A stretch of 64,000 nucleotides of DNA from Lucifuga dentata. Its lineage: Eukaryota > Chordata > Actinopteri > Ophidiiformes > Bythitidae. The stretch is from assembly GCA_014773175.1 (NCBI GenBank), contig VXCM01002207.1, forward strand, positions 62,001 through 126,000, read 5' to 3'. The notes beneath the pieces are model-generated. The model was not told the DNA's origin, made no database searches, and saw only the letters and a program-made list of their open reading frames with translations. Positions within the stretch are counted from its first letter, which is position 1. Each line of letters opens with the position of its first letter. The position numbers and the translations under genes are program-made. Of the stretch, positions 49,826 to 62,955 are shown one piece after another.

Positions 49826-51084
49826 CCATAATGCCCAAAATCAGAGGAAGGACTTTTGATTGAATAATCATCTACGTTTTTAATACCAGAGTGGATAATA
49901 GTTTTATTAACACAGCTGATTCTTGTGTTTCAGCTTTTCTCCTTAATCTCCACAGTGCACTAACTTACGTGTGTGGGTGTTAATTACACAGACTGAATTG
50001 TTCATACACCATCAAGGTCCCATGTGTATGTGCACTGCTCTCAGCTCGCCAGCTTAGTTTACACAAGAAGGTCATTTTAATCAGGTGAAATACCAGGCTG
50101 CCTAATCTGTGGGTCTTTGCTTGAGCATAAACAGAGGATATCCCCGAGCTCAGCCGGGATCACATACCTGGAGTCATGGAAAAGTCATTTCTGGAGCTGA
50201 CCGGAGCAATCCAATAACCTCTCTCTCTCTCTCTCTCTAACTCCTTACCAACCTAACCCCCGTTTCTCCTTCTTTCACTATCCATCATTTGTTTTTTTCA
50301 GTTATTCTATTCAGCCCCTTATAGTTTTCTCTTTCTATTTGTCTCATTTGGTCCCTTGACCGCTTTTGCATTTATACAAGTGTTCATACATGCACACAAG
50401 TATGTAATTTATGACTGTGGAAATTGCAGGGATAATATGCATGGTCTCACACACACACACACATACACACACACAGATGCACACCTAAAAATACAATACA
50501 CCCAATCATCTTCTCTGGCTTTAGTCACCATATATCAGGGCTCAAAAGTGAATCCCACAGACTTGGGAGGGAATGTCAGATCATAGTTGACTCATTTTTC
50601 TTCAAAGCTTCTTTTCGAGTTGCTTTGTCCTAATGCATGTAGGCAGGTGAAGGGTCGCCATTCGCCTCTCTGTCTCTTTCTCACTTCCTCTCCATCATTC
50701 TGCTTTCTTCCTCATCCCTTCCATAGCTTTTTCCTAAAAATTTCTCCATGAACCAGAGACTGGTTGAGGGGTCAAATTAGGAGTGGTTGCAGAAGATATT
50801 TACATGTTAGGAACATACTTAAATCAGCTAAGTTCAGACAGCTTCGAAACCTAGAAATTCAGCCTTTAAGATCAGGAAAACTAAAATTTAAGCTATATCA
50901 TAATCATAGTATGGGCTCTCAAACAGCCTGAATGCTCAGCAGGTTAAGGTGGGTTTACAGCTTAGTCTTGGGCATGGCCATTGGTAGGTTTCCCTTTATT
51001 GTGTTTAATTAGCTGCCCTATCAATTCTCCAGAGCTAAAGATATTATTAATAATATACAGATGAGGACAATTTCTGAATTTAAA

Positions 51085-51320
51085 GGTATTATTTTTTATT
51101 TTAACCCTGAATCGAACAAAAAGTGAAAAGTCAAATACTAGATAGTACTTAGAATCAACACCAAAGTCTCCAGCTTGTTGCAACTTTAGAGTGGGCAACC
51201 ACTCCCAGATTAAACAGATACGGACATTTTTATAAGTACTTATTGCTCAGCTAAAAACAAAATAAAATAAATACCTGATTATGTGAACAGCAGAAAGATG
51301 TGAGCGAAATTAACAAATGC
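51085..51320 (+). repeat. Unnamed dispersed repeat, copy 1
   Basis: It shares ordered words with 54045-54270: TTTTAACCCTGAATC, AGAATCAACACC(A/C)AAGT and GTGGGCAAC(C/T)ACTC(C/A)CAGA, with similar spacing. I infer two old copies of one interspersed repeat. No terminal repeats or coding capacity were seen. Confidence 0.45.
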
Positions 51321-51593
51321 AACCACCGTTAGTCTTGCACCTTTAATTTTCTACGGCAGCTACAATATACTATCAACAAGAAATATAGCACTACTATGAC
51401 TTTGAATTATCACCAAAGAATTCATTATGCATACGGCATTTCTACCATTGTCTGGCATTTTGCCTCTCTTCCTGTTCGTGATAACATATCGATAAGTTAT
51501 CACTCTTAATCACACATGCATATCAGTTAAGGCGGTGGAGCAGCCCACAGTGTGGCGACTTTGTTATCAATGTGTAATTTGAGTTTGTTATGT

Positions 51594-51594
<1 letters not shown>

Positions 51595-51624
<30 letters not shown>
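51595..51624. repeat. (GT)n microsatellite
   Basis: GT run of about 30 bases. Confidence 0.95.
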
Positions 51625-51627
<3 letters not shown>

Positions 51628-52041
51628 GGAGATCAGCCAGAGTAAACAGCATCTCAGGAAGCTTTACAAAGGAAATAACATGAAGTACCTCGGATTCTGT
51701 ATTTAGATCAATAATCAGAATAGGCTTTTCATCTCTCAATCTTCAACATATGCAGAATCAAGAGCAGGTAATAAGGCAATATCTCTGCACATTTTGATTC
51801 TCCAAAAAAAAATCTCAGACATTATAAAAAACATCAGCTATCATCAGTACACTGTGCTTTTGACAACAATAGGAAACTGAATCCTTTTAAAGTCTTTAAT
51901 CAGTGGCAGTGTAGTGGTTTCTTGAGGCTGTTGCTATTCTTGGTCTGCATCTTATCTATTTGTGTCTATCAGTGCTGCTCTCTTCTGGAGGGGACAGGCT
52001 GGACCTTTTAGCTGCTCACTGACTAGACACGTGCTTCACTT

Positions 52042-52065
52042 TGTGTGTGTGTGTGTGTGTGTGTG
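52042..52065. repeat. (GT)n microsatellite
   Basis: Twelve GT units. Confidence 0.95.
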
Positions 52066-54044
52066 GTGATTAATGATGATGCAGATTTCAGACCAAAAGA
52101 CAGAAACATGACTTTCTTCCAGATGTTTTTTGAAGCCAGCCACCATCTGAAGCTGCTCAAGGGCACAAGAACCAGCCCGTGTGGGACTAAAACCAACAAA
52201 TTTTCAAAGACTAAAACATCATCGCTGACTGTCTGCAGACAATCACACAGACACAGACACACACACACACATCACATTTTTGCACAGCAGAAGACATACT
52301 TGTCAGTCATAACAAGTTACAACCATTACAGTTACAGTAAGTGCACACACACATACAATAGAGGCTTTGTCACACTTGAGGGAGAGGAGCTGAATGAAAA
52401 CAATGGTTTCTGCAATCAGGAAGCACTCTTGACTTATCTGATATATGTATTTGGACCTAAACTTAGGAACTAAATTGACAATTACTTTCCCCAGAGAATG
52501 ATGTAGAGTATGAACTATGTGGTTCCTTCAGCGAGCTCCTTGCTTGCATTCCCATCGAGCTTCATGCAGTGTGATGACTATGAAAATTAATTACAGCAAA
52601 GTGACATCTTCGTCTGTCAGAGCTCTGAGTATTGTAACATTTAAATTTTTAATAGTCTTGTTACTTTTTAATATTTTTTTTCTCTGTACGTCACATCAAG
52701 GCTTCCGATAAATGTAGTGAGATCTTTTGAAAAACTTTTGACTATCTCCTCACCTGCAAAAATTGATAGAAGGGCTTGTTTCAAGATTTTTAAAGAAGAT
52801 GGAAAAAGTACATCCTTTTAATTATCGTCAAAAGTCTTGAAACATCACTATGGCTCCAAAATAAATATGTTACCTTGTTTTCAGGTGCAACTGTAACACT
52901 CATCTTTGCTAATCAGTGTATTATGAATGCTGGAATGTAGTGGTGAGACACCTCAGGGAAAAGCAAACAAATGATGTGGTTCTCCCCTGGGATGAAACAC
53001 AGCGATCCATTATTCCATCAGGTTTTAACAAAATCATCCATTAAGAAAAGTTATGTAGGGATGAGGGATATGGGCAGAAACTGATATTATTTTTAAGATT
53101 TATATTATTACGTGCGATGGGCGAAGTAGGGTTACATAAGACGACCTGGAAAGGGCATCTAAACCATTTACAACACAGATCCACAAAGTAAAAAGAAAGA
53201 TGTGTTTGTGACATGCGTCAACAAAAATTGAGGAAAAATGGGGAAACCTGATCATCGCAAACTGACCTCATTTCATTTCACAAAATTACAATATGACATC
53301 AATCAGGCGCTCCCAGTTTTTCCAGCAATCAGAACAGGATTTGTGTACCATTTTTCTCTGGTCTGACATAGAGTTTAATAACCCCTGGAACATGATGAGA
53401 GAACATGTTTTTACATCAGTCCAAATCTAAATTAATTTGCCAGCTGGGTCAGGCAGAGTGGAGCACTGGGAAAAGGCCCATCTGCTACAGAGCAACAGGA
53501 GTTTTATACCATTTTAAACCACAAACCAGGTGGTCCTGAAGCAACGGGGAAGGCACAGAGAGGCGACTGAGGAAAGAAAGCTAGGATGAAAGGAGAGGAA
53601 TGCTATAGGTAGGGTAGATTAGATCAGATGGGATAAGGAGGCTGGATAAAGGCTAACAAAAGAAGGTAATAGAGAAAGAGGGAAATGACTAACAAGTGTC
53701 AATAAGATTCTTGTCCTGTGCTGGTTCGCTGTACTCTCAGTGGACTAGTGCCGGTGGAGGGAACTGGAGTAAAGGAGAGGTGGGGGGTTGTAAGGTTTGT
53801 CATGGAACACCTGCCTCCACTTAACCCCTCTCCCTCTCTTTCTGCTTGAGCTGCCTCTTTCAGCCATCTCTTCTTCTCCTTCCCACCACCCCTCCCTGCT
53901 CTATCATTCATGCTCGGGGCATCCCACAGGCTCATGGGCCAGGGCTCCTTCTTTTCCCAAAACAAGAGAGGCCTCGTAGCCTGATTTGGGGCCTCACCAG
54001 CCAGATACCCAGTCAGCTAGCCAGCCAGTCAGCAGGGCTTTCCT

Positions 54045-54270
54045 TAAAGCTATTTTTGTTTTTTAACCCTGAATCAAAATGACTCCTTGGTAAGTGAAGG
54101 GCGAAAGTACTGTCAATTCCACTGAGAATCAACACCCAAGTTTTTAGCTTTTTTTTCCAGCTTTTAGCTGTTTTCAGCTAATTCTTTTCGTTTGCTGCTC
54201 AGCATTTTTGGCTCTCGTCAGCCTCCACATGTAAAACTGTGGGCAACTACTCACAGAACATGAGCTCAGC
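54045..54270 (+). repeat. Unnamed dispersed repeat, copy 2
   Basis: It shares the same ordered words as copy 1 (51085-51320), with an expanded middle rich in TTTTAGCTTTT. The right boundary is uncertain. Confidence 0.4.
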
Positions 54271-55175
54271 CAGATTGTTATCTGCACAGGGCAAAGAAAC
54301 AAGAAGGAGGACTTCAAATAGACGGCCAAGTTTCTGCATCTCAGTGTGAATTGTTTAATATGTTTTTTATTCAGTTGTTTAGTTTAGCTCACTTTAAGTC
54401 ATTGAAAATTCTCAAAGATTTAGCCTAATTTTAGTTTTGCATTTTAATTTTTTTTTTTTGTAGTTGTATTGATTACATTTTTACTAGCCTCTCATTTAAA
54501 CACCCAAATAATTTTTAGTTGAGTCAATTCATGTGTTCATTCATCCATCTTTCACATTATCATTTAGTTTTGTATTAACAAAAATTGAAGGCCTGATACA
54601 TTTTGTGAAAAATGATCATCACAGAAAATTTTACTCATACTTTTTTAATAAATTTAACATGACAATTTAAAAAAAAACCCTCTTCCTGGGCTCTGGAAAC
54701 TTATGATGGGAATTTCTAACTTTTTGCTGACATTTTACCTGACTTAACAAGTGATTAATGAATTAAAAATGTATCTATATAAATTAATAAATGATGAAAA
54801 TAATTAGTTGTAACTTGTGCAGCCATAACGTAAAAGCCATAAACTTGTGAGTTCACGATCATTATATGTGTGTATTTTTTTCACTTACACACAACACATT
54901 CAACGATCCATCCATCCAGCTGGTGGTTACACCAATTAAAAGCCTGTGTTAGGTCAGAAGTTATTCATTTGACATTAAAGAGGACATGGGGTCCCCCTAT
55001 TCAGACCCACCACAGGCAGTAGCTCCCCTTCTCTCCTCTTTTCACCCCATCTCTGAGCCTCATAAAAGACAAGCCCCTTGNACACACACACACTCTCCCT
55101 CTTTCACACTGTTGTTTGCTCAGTCTCCTGTTTTCACTTATTCATTTCTTTGCTCTCATTCTCTTTACCTCCTCC

Positions 55176-55180
55176 ATCTC

Positions 55181-55231
<51 letters not shown>
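55176..55231. repeat. (CT)n microsatellite
   Basis: About 56 bases of CT repeat with one GTC interruption. Confidence 0.95.
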
Positions 55232-55235
<4 letters not shown>

Positions 55236-55741
55236 CTGGGTTCAATGTGACTTACAATCACCAACAGCACACCAACATGTACATCCTACCTAAATTACTA
55301 CCGATAACAATATTTCCCTCTCTAGTTCCCCTCCTTGTCTGGCTGCTACCCCTTTTCCATTTGGCCCCTTTTTTTTATCCTCTCTGCAGGCCTCTCATCT
55401 TTTCTTTCCATTCATGGATTGTAACCAAAGATAGAGCTGGAAACTCCACCATTAGCCTGTAACTGTTGAGCTGGCCTGCCACTCACTTCCCACTGTTTCT
55501 GGTTCTGTGCAAACCCCTATGAGAACATATGTACATATTGTGGGTTCTTTAAGATGAACCGCTTGCATGCATCACTGGTAGCTCTCCCAATCCTGTCATA
55601 TTTGATGTCACAATGGAAACAGAGACACAACGTGTTGACTGCATGCAGTCGGTCTCTCTCGTTTTTCTTTCCTTCTTTATATGCATCATTACCTGACTGC
55701 TGATCCAGCTGCTTTTAGGGTTCTTTGATTTTCTCTCTTCC

Positions 55742-55744
<3 letters not shown>

Positions 55745-55788
<44 letters not shown>
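55745..55788. repeat. Poly-A run of 44
   Basis: The longest homopolymer in the window. There is no recognisable retroposon body on its 5' side, so I do not call it a SINE or processed copy. Confidence 0.95.
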
Positions 55789-55791
<3 letters not shown>

Positions 55792-58137
55792 AATTCACAA
55801 AAGTCATATAGGTTTAGTGGGAGCTGGGGGACAGTAAATAACTGTTCAAAGCAAAGGTTCCAAGTCAAGTCTGTTGCAAAGCTCTCACTCTTTAATGATG
55901 CAGTGAATCACTCTAATAGCTGTTTAAAACGCTCAGCCGACAGCTCCATTAAGACCCAGATGCAGGGACACAACAACTAGTCAATTACAGCCACTGCTGT
56001 TCAGTCATTTTAAATTACATTATAGTTGCACGTGTCTTGGCCTTTCGACTTCTGTCAATTCCAAAAATAGCCACAGTCCACCTTACTGCCAAGCTTTGCA
56101 AGTCAAACTGAGGTAACAAGTTTATTGAATTCAAGAGTATTCACCAGAACAAGTGAAGCTGAGGTCAAAACTATTTTTATATGTGAATGCTTGAACCTAT
56201 TCTTAATTTTACCTCAATTTTACATAAAATTGCATTTTATTTTAGATGTCTCGCACGTACTTTACAAGTTCTGTGGAAACTTTGGTATCTCCACTGAAAT
56301 TTCAAAATAAAGCTTAGTGGGTTTGAACAAAACTTGGCCAAAGAATATGATATTGCAATGATGGAATCATTAGAGAGGGTTCAATAGAATTAGAAGCCTT
56401 TTCCACAGATATATACCAGGAGAAAAAAAAGGCACAAGAATGTTCCTTCACTATCTCTTTCATGCTCGCAGATATGCAGGACAATAGCCACAACAATCTC
56501 ACTTTAACCTGAAATTCAGAGGGTGTGGTCGTCCCTCCAAACCTGCAGGTGGAGGCAAGGCAAACAAAAGCTGCTTTGCCAACTGCCAACATACAGAATG
56601 AAGAAGAATCCTGTTCGTTGCCAACACGCAAGTCAAAGAACAAATACATCATAGGCACGCTCATTCGATCATCCTGAAATGTCCCAGCCCCCACTAGGTT
56701 CTGAGGAGGACAACTGCCACAACAACTTGTCCTGCATTCAGCTTCAAGCGCGCATTCTCGTACACTGCTGTCTCAAACACGTTTTTCCTGAAGACATGAA
56801 GTATGAAAAGAGGTTTAAGAGTAATACATCAAGAACTGATCAAATACAACTTTGAAATTGACACAGCATCTGCCTGTGATGCAAATGTGTGCAAGGTAGA
56901 ACTACACTACAATCTCTAAGCAGTTTTAGATTAAAATGAAGCTTAAAGATTTGACTGTATTTACCATTTAGTCAAGGGCAGGAAGTAGTTGACTAACTCC
57001 TACTCTCAGGACTTTTGCTTTCAGAGCCACAGCTCATGTTTATGAGGCTAGTAACCAAAGGACAGGTCAGGCTGGAGCTTGGTGATCCAGAGCTGATGGG
57101 GCCGAGACAGGTTTTGAGGAAGTCTTCTGTATCGCATGGGATACTTTACTAATCCCTGTAGGAACATTTTCTTTTCTTTTCATTTCCCCCTCTCCATACA
57201 GACGTCAGAGTGCAGGGTCAGTTAATGAAGAGCACTGCAAGGGCTGGTAGGCGTTCACTCTCTTGTTTAAGGGCACTTGAGGGAAGTGGTTGCTTGCCAA
57301 CAAAGGCTCTTGAACCCAAGTCTTGTGGTTAAACAGGGGTTTTCCTGCTCTTTCCACTGCCCTGTGACCTATGCTATTCCCAGACTATTTGATTTAAATC
57401 CTACCGGCTGTCCAAAGGGACAGCAGTTCACTGAAAGCACTGAAATTGAGCAGATTTGTAGCCTCTATGTCATAGGTGCAACAACATCAGGACACAGCAG
57501 GGAGAAGATCACACATTTGAGGACAGGCAGCTTCTATACATCTCCAAAATCCACTCTGTATTCATGATTTGGGATTAGATTATGTGGACTGGCTTTTTTA
57601 TACAGTAAAGTATGTGAGAATATGATACCTTAATGGGTTTCTGCTAATCAGGTTAAGAATTTATCCCAGTTATTGTTAGAATAAAGAGTCAAGTGTGACA
57701 ATGAGAGTATTACAACCATGAGTTTACATGTTAAACCACGTGCTGGGATTAACTTGTTGTTTGATTCCTCTTGTAACAGTAGCTCTTATGTGTCAGCAGC
57801 AGCTCTGTTCTCTGTTTATCCAGTTGCCAGCTGGTGTGAAACCTGCAAATCCTGAAATGACTGGTTAAGAGCGAAAGCGCAAGCCTACTAAATCTCAGTT
57901 GTGAGCCTTGCTTTGATAGACATGGTGCCTAAAATTACTCCCTGGCTAAGGTAGCTTTCTTTCTTGTCTGGGCAAGAGAGTGGGAGAGGAAAGGATGAGA
58001 ATGGAAAAAATTGTGACAAAAACAATCTTAAGAGGGAAGGCAAAGACAGCTGAGCATGAAAGAACGTTGCTGACAGAGGCCCCCATTTCCAAATGCAAGC
58101 ACAAAGTGATACAGGCCATTATTTATCATGTATCATG

Positions 58138-58645
58138 GTTCTGTTCACGTTAAGGAATCTTTTCAGGAACTTTCCTTTGTTTTACACCAAGGAACCAAGA
58201 CCCATTGTGGTACCTGAAGTATTGTTCCTGAACTATTTCTAGCTCCTACTCCTGACAGTACAGGTACTAGCGTGTGGAGCTCAATGATTGGTCAGATGCG
58301 AGCTTACCTTGAAGTCTTCCTCTGTCAGCTCTTCTCTTTCTGGATTTAGCAGTGTTACACAATTTGTTATTTTCTCTGTTATCTCTTAGTCTTTCCTCTA
58401 GCAGTTACAAAACCATAAAAGCAATCTCCTCGATTCCCTCTTTTTGTTTTTGCTGTTGTTCTCATGTTGCGGTGAAATTTTGGCACACATGCAGAAATGA
58501 CGCAACTGACACATTACAGATGTCATTTGCTCTAATTTCCATAAGCTTTGTGGTACTTGAAGCATAGAGGGAATTTGAGCAAGGAAATAGCTAAAGGAAC
58601 CCTGTAGTTCCTACTCCGGATAATTCCAGGTAAATTTGTTCCTGT
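58138..58645 (+). mobile_element. GGAAC-ended DNA element, copy 2
   Basis: Left part: CTTTTCAGGAACTTTCCTTTG, CTATTTCTAGCTCCTACTCC, GTGTGGAGCTCAATGATTGG. Right part: GATGTCATTTGCTCTAATTTCC, ATAAGCTTTGTGGTACTTGA, GGGAATTTGAGCAAGGAA, ending near GTTCCTGTTACAA. The order and spacing match 62407-62955. The ends form short imperfect inverted repeats built of GGAAC/GTTCC words. It is nonautonomous; the superfamily is uncertain (a hAT-like origin is possible). Confidence 0.6.
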
Positions 58646-59563
58646 TACAACCTGTCAAAGCCATTGTTGCTGTACATAAAAAGGTGCATGGACTCATACA
58701 TGCTGGTGAGTGTTTTATCTGTAGCTGGCAGAAAGCCCATGCCAACATTATCTGCTTTGTGTACTTTAAATTTCACGTCTTTCATCTTGTACTTTGCACT
58801 CCTCCCGTCTTTCTTCCTCCTCCTGGTGCACTTCAGTGTCCCTAGTTGTGCTGTATAGTTTATGATTTGCTGATGGAGCAGGCAAGCTGAGGTCTTGGAG
58901 GTTCGCCTGACACAAAAGCTGCTTTTCAACTCTTAAGTGCTGATATCTCCCAGCTCCGGTCCCTTTAGATAACCAAAATATGCCAGCTAGAGGTTTGAAG
59001 CGAGGGGACGTTGCTTCTGGCCTTCACTTCCCAGAGTGACTGAGGTGAAAATGAGTTTACCATGTGAAGAGGCTGTAGCGCTCTTGCTATGCATGTAGTC
59101 CTTCCAAGCTGTCCTCCTTGTCACACCTTCATCTGACTTCTAAGGTCATACTATGACCTACAGTAGAGAATATCTTATTTAAGAGTGTGCTGTGCTGGAA
59201 TTGATGTTTCAGGTCAGGTGTGTTTGTATGTGTGTGATTGCTTGTGCGCCCTTAGCTGGTTTACAAAGGCAGGTATCTTCTGATGGAGGTTGACCAGATC
59301 AAAATAAGACTTTATGTGAGCGTCTACTGATTTAATCTGCATGGTCTGTAGAAAGTATGTGAAAGAGGGAAGGATACAGGCAAGAGAAAGAGTGAGAGCG
59401 AAAAAGCAAGGATCACAGACAGCTTGAACCAGGTGAGTTTTCCTGCGGGCAGTTGGGAGTATTTTTCCCCTCATTTAGCAGACCATGAAAAAACCACAGG
59501 CTGCCAGATGTGACAGAAGGCACGCACCCTGCTCACACACTGTAAACACACATGCATGCGCGT

Positions 59564-59610
<47 letters not shown>

Positions 59611-62406
59611 AAAGACATCTCACACACTGAGGGGACTCAATCTAAGCCAATGTGAATATATGTGTGGCAACCATTTACTGTACTCCTGCATAAGTCAGAC
59701 TCAGATCACTATCATAGAGAATGGCTGTCTCATTCAAATCAATGTCAGGTGAAGTAAACGGAGGGCGAAAAACATCAAAGGAGTCTGTTGGCAGCTTAAT
59801 AATGCTGGATTTAGAGTCACTGCAAATGCATTTATGACTGGAATTCAAGTATAAACCCTAATAAGAATCTCAAACTTAGATTCCTAGATTGCTGGAAAGC
59901 TTAAAAGCATGCATTCCACTCTTTGTCTGTTTTTTTTTTCTACCAAAGAGAATTTTGATAGACCTGTTTATCTCTTTGGGGATTTTACTGCTATGGTTTG
60001 GACCAGCATAACACAAGTTCATTATGTTGCATACAGCGCTCTTTAAAGTGTGGCGATCGTAACTGCACAGCCATCCCAACAAATGAATGATTAGTCAGGA
60101 GAGTTAATATACTAATAAATGTGTAGTAGTGTGTAGTGATGACCACACCATGCACCTATGGTTCTGTACTGACCTACATTCCCTTTTGTTATTCCACACA
60201 TATCAGCACTGTGTAAAACCGCTGGCTGCTAATTGCTTTCACATTACAGAGCAGCCGGATGGTCTTGGTGGTTTTCCAAGACCACCAACACTGGGACATG
60301 GGGCGTGCACATTTGCAAATTCGCACCACCAATCACACTCCTGCTGCATTACATTGTGAGCATGAGCTGGGGGGAACATCTAGCCTGTAACTGCTCATAA
60401 CAAGAGTAAAACACTTCTCATCTACTGTTCTCTCCTATTTTGCCATTTATTTTGCATGCATTTCGATTAATGCATGCTTGTTTTGTTAAAGTTTGCTTTG
60501 GGAAGGAGTTCTGTACCACTAGGATGTCATTTAACTTTTCATCAAGTGACTTGCCAAACACATTTACAAGCTCCCAGCACACTTATTAGCAATGTGTTAT
60601 TGTGCCAATTGTATGTACATGGATGTTAGTGGGCAAGTAAATACATGCTCACACAACAATTAACATGGAAGAAGTTACTAACAATAAATATAGGATAACT
60701 TTAGTAATACTATGCTTCTCTCATCCTACTTCCAATATCTATGTTATGCATTTAAAATGTCTCTATTTAATCTGATTATGGACATGAAAAAATATAAAAA
60801 CAGGACATGAAGGTGCAGATCCTTGAGTTGACCATAGAAGACACTTGCTTTGGACTCTGAGCATAACACAATTACCCCTTTACGACAGAGGCCAATGCCA
60901 ATGCTGGAGCCAAACTGCTAACTGTTCTGGCCATTTCCACTGCAATAACACAAGTATTCAGCTGCTGAACCCAGTTCCATTGCTGGCTTTTATGGCCCCA
61001 AAAACTTGCTGGTTTAGAGCGAGGGAACCATGATGTCATGAGCCAGGAGACAAGACATGCGTGTTGCTGCTGTTTACTTGACTGCCATTATGAAACAAGC
61101 AGTAGCAGCATTTGTAGGCATATTTTTCATTTCCGTCTTTTTCAAACAGTATATTTCTATCCGTGTCCAGGTCATCATGAGTAACAAGCCAGATGGGAGT
61201 TAAACCAGGTTTAAATTAAAGAGTTAATGGACTAACAAAGCCTGGGGAGCAAATTGAGGGCAGTGGGGGACAGTGGGTCACCGCTGTACAGTCCGACCCT
61301 GGACACACAGACAGCTGAAGCAGTAACAATAATAGAGAGCCAGAACAGAACATGCTCCAGGATATAAGTGCGATAGCAAGAACACAAGTGCTTACTTTTC
61401 ATAACAAACCCCGGACAAGATTTTCAAGGATTAGGAAAGAAAGGGGGAGAAGGAAATAGACAAAAAGAAAGAGAAAAGAAACGTGAGAGAAAGAGCAAAA
61501 GAAAGCTCAGACAAACTTTCACCCTGCCAAAATCTACCGCAAGTCCTTCCGTGAGCTGACAGCAGTCCAAACAGTTGAATAGTACCAGCAGGGGAAACTT
61601 CGGATCAACTCCGCTATCGTTAAATGCTCTCAAACAATCATGAATCACAGCCTTAGCCTTCGTCTCGCTCTGAATTATCAGCATTAATCCATTTCCAATC
61701 AGCACGTCAACAGAGCATGTCAGAAATAATAAGCTATAATGGCCATAACAAGGAATTCTTTCCCTTTTTTTCCCCCAGTCATACTGAAAATCTTGGTCCC
61801 GCCTGGTTACAAAATATCATTACACAATGCATTCAACATATAAACAGCTGTTCATATCAATGAGAAGCTCAATAAATATTCTATTTTACTGGAGGAACTG
61901 TGGTTAAACAGTCTGCAGAGATGTTGAAGCTGGACCATCTCTCCTTTCTCATGATAAAATTGCTGTAAAATAACATCACCTCACTTTCTTTGCTTAAGAT
62001 TTCATCCTCAAAATATTTTCATTTTGTAAACACAGGTGTTGACACGGCTGAGATTTACTTTGGCACTTGAAGAATATCACATTTTTTTCACATCATATTT
62101 TTGCATGAAAGGCTTATTGTACATAAATCACAGGCTCTTAAACCCAAGCCCAAGTTGCGGGATGAAACAGTAAGAGAGAGAAACGGGGTTCTAAGAGGTA
62201 ATGAGCTTTTGTGGGCAAAGCTTAGCACTGCTACAACAGCCATGCAGAGGTTAAACAAACAGGCAGAGGGATCATGCGACCCTAAGCCTCTTATATAGGC
62301 CCCTCTGAGGAGAAGATCATTGACTTCTGATAGAGGGATGAAGGTTAGGGTTTGTCAAAGATAAAGGGGCCTCTGCTCGTTCTAGTAAAAACCCCCTTCC
62401 TTCAGC
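58646..62406. other. Noncoding stretch, nothing recognised beyond simple repeats
   Basis: A CA array (59565-59607) and a polypurine tract (about 61434-61505) are present. Open frames are at most 94 codons with no domain. Confidence 0.5.
59565..59607. repeat. (CA)n microsatellite
   Basis: About 43 bases of CA repeat. Confidence 0.95.
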
Positions 62407-62955
62407 CCCTTTTGCACCAGAGGAACTTTTTCAGGAACTTTGCCTTTGTTGAAATTGGAACAATTTTTTAGGTTCTTTTTGCTGGTTCAGTAACTGCTGG
62501 GTGGAGCTCACAAGCATGAACATTGCTGACTGGTCAAACACAACCTTCCTCATGTGGATAACCACCATTTTTAATTAGTCACATTAGTGAAAGATCTTGC
62601 CATGTTTGACTGGAACATGGAAACTCAAAACTGGGCTCCAACAGACATAACAGTCACACAATGGTTTCTATTCTGGGACACAGACAGCACACTCCAGTAT
62701 GTCAGCCTGAAAGACTGCAATGTTTTTTGTTGGTGGCATTAGACAACAGCACGATCCCTCAAGATGAAGAATTGTCAATAGAAGGTACGCTGTGTGTTTG
62801 TAGTGTGGGAATAATGCAACTCTTGCATGGTAGATGTCACTTGCTCTAATTTCTATAAGCTTCACAGGACCTGAAGTGGCGAGCGACTGCAAGCAAGGAG
62901 CTGAACGAGCTTCAAACTTCCTATTCTGGATAGTTCAGTTAAAGTGGTTCCTCAG
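62407..62955 (+). mobile_element. GGAAC-ended DNA element, copy 3 (uninterrupted)
   Basis: Left end: CCCTTTTGCACCAGAGGAAC then TTTTTCAGGAACTTTGCC. Inside: GCTGGGTGGAGCTCAC and GAACATTGCTGACTGGTCA. Right: GATGTCACTTGCTCTAATTTC, TATAAGCTTCACAGGACCTGA, GCAAGGAGCTGAACGAGC, ending in GTGGTTCCTCAGGT. The left CCAGAGGAAC and right GTTCCTCAGG form a short inverted pair. At about 550 bases it is the reference copy for this family in the window. The two small frames inside it are not genes. Confidence 0.6.

Larger units (their letters stand above)
48761..51084. other. Noncoding stretch with microsatellites
   Basis: Contains CA arrays (49342-49369, 49766-49821), a GA array (49491-49535) and a CT run (about 50220-50238). 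The 139-codon minus frame at 49399-49818 is made of these repeats. Confidence 0.5.
51321..54044. other. Noncoding stretch with microsatellites
   Basis: GT arrays lie at 51595-51624 and 52042-52065. The 142-codon frame at 52045-52473 begins in a GT array and has no domain. Otherwise nothing is recognised. Confidence 0.5.
54271..58137. other. Noncoding stretch with simple repeats
   Basis: Contains a CT array (55176-55231), a 44-base poly-A (55745-55788) and an N at 55081 next to a CA run. The frames at 54986-55462 and 56314-56694 have no recognisable domain, and the first is repeat-driven. Confidence 0.5.

Noticed and set aside
52045..52473. 142-codon open frame on +
   Set aside because: It starts inside a GT microsatellite, contains a CA-derived His/Thr run, overlaps an opposite frame and shows no domain.
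55745..55788. Long poly-A as the tail of a SINE or processed pseudogene
   Set aside because: No tRNA-like promoter boxes, no gene-like body and no flanking duplication are visible upstream.
56314..56694. 126-codon open frame on -
   Set aside because: It is not low in complexity, so it was considered longest, but I recognise no domain and no splice context; it is best left uncalled.
60260..60284. 9-base inverted repeat (TGGTCTTGG ... CCAAGACCA)
   Set aside because: The arms are short enough to occur by chance in 64 kb and nothing else supports a function.
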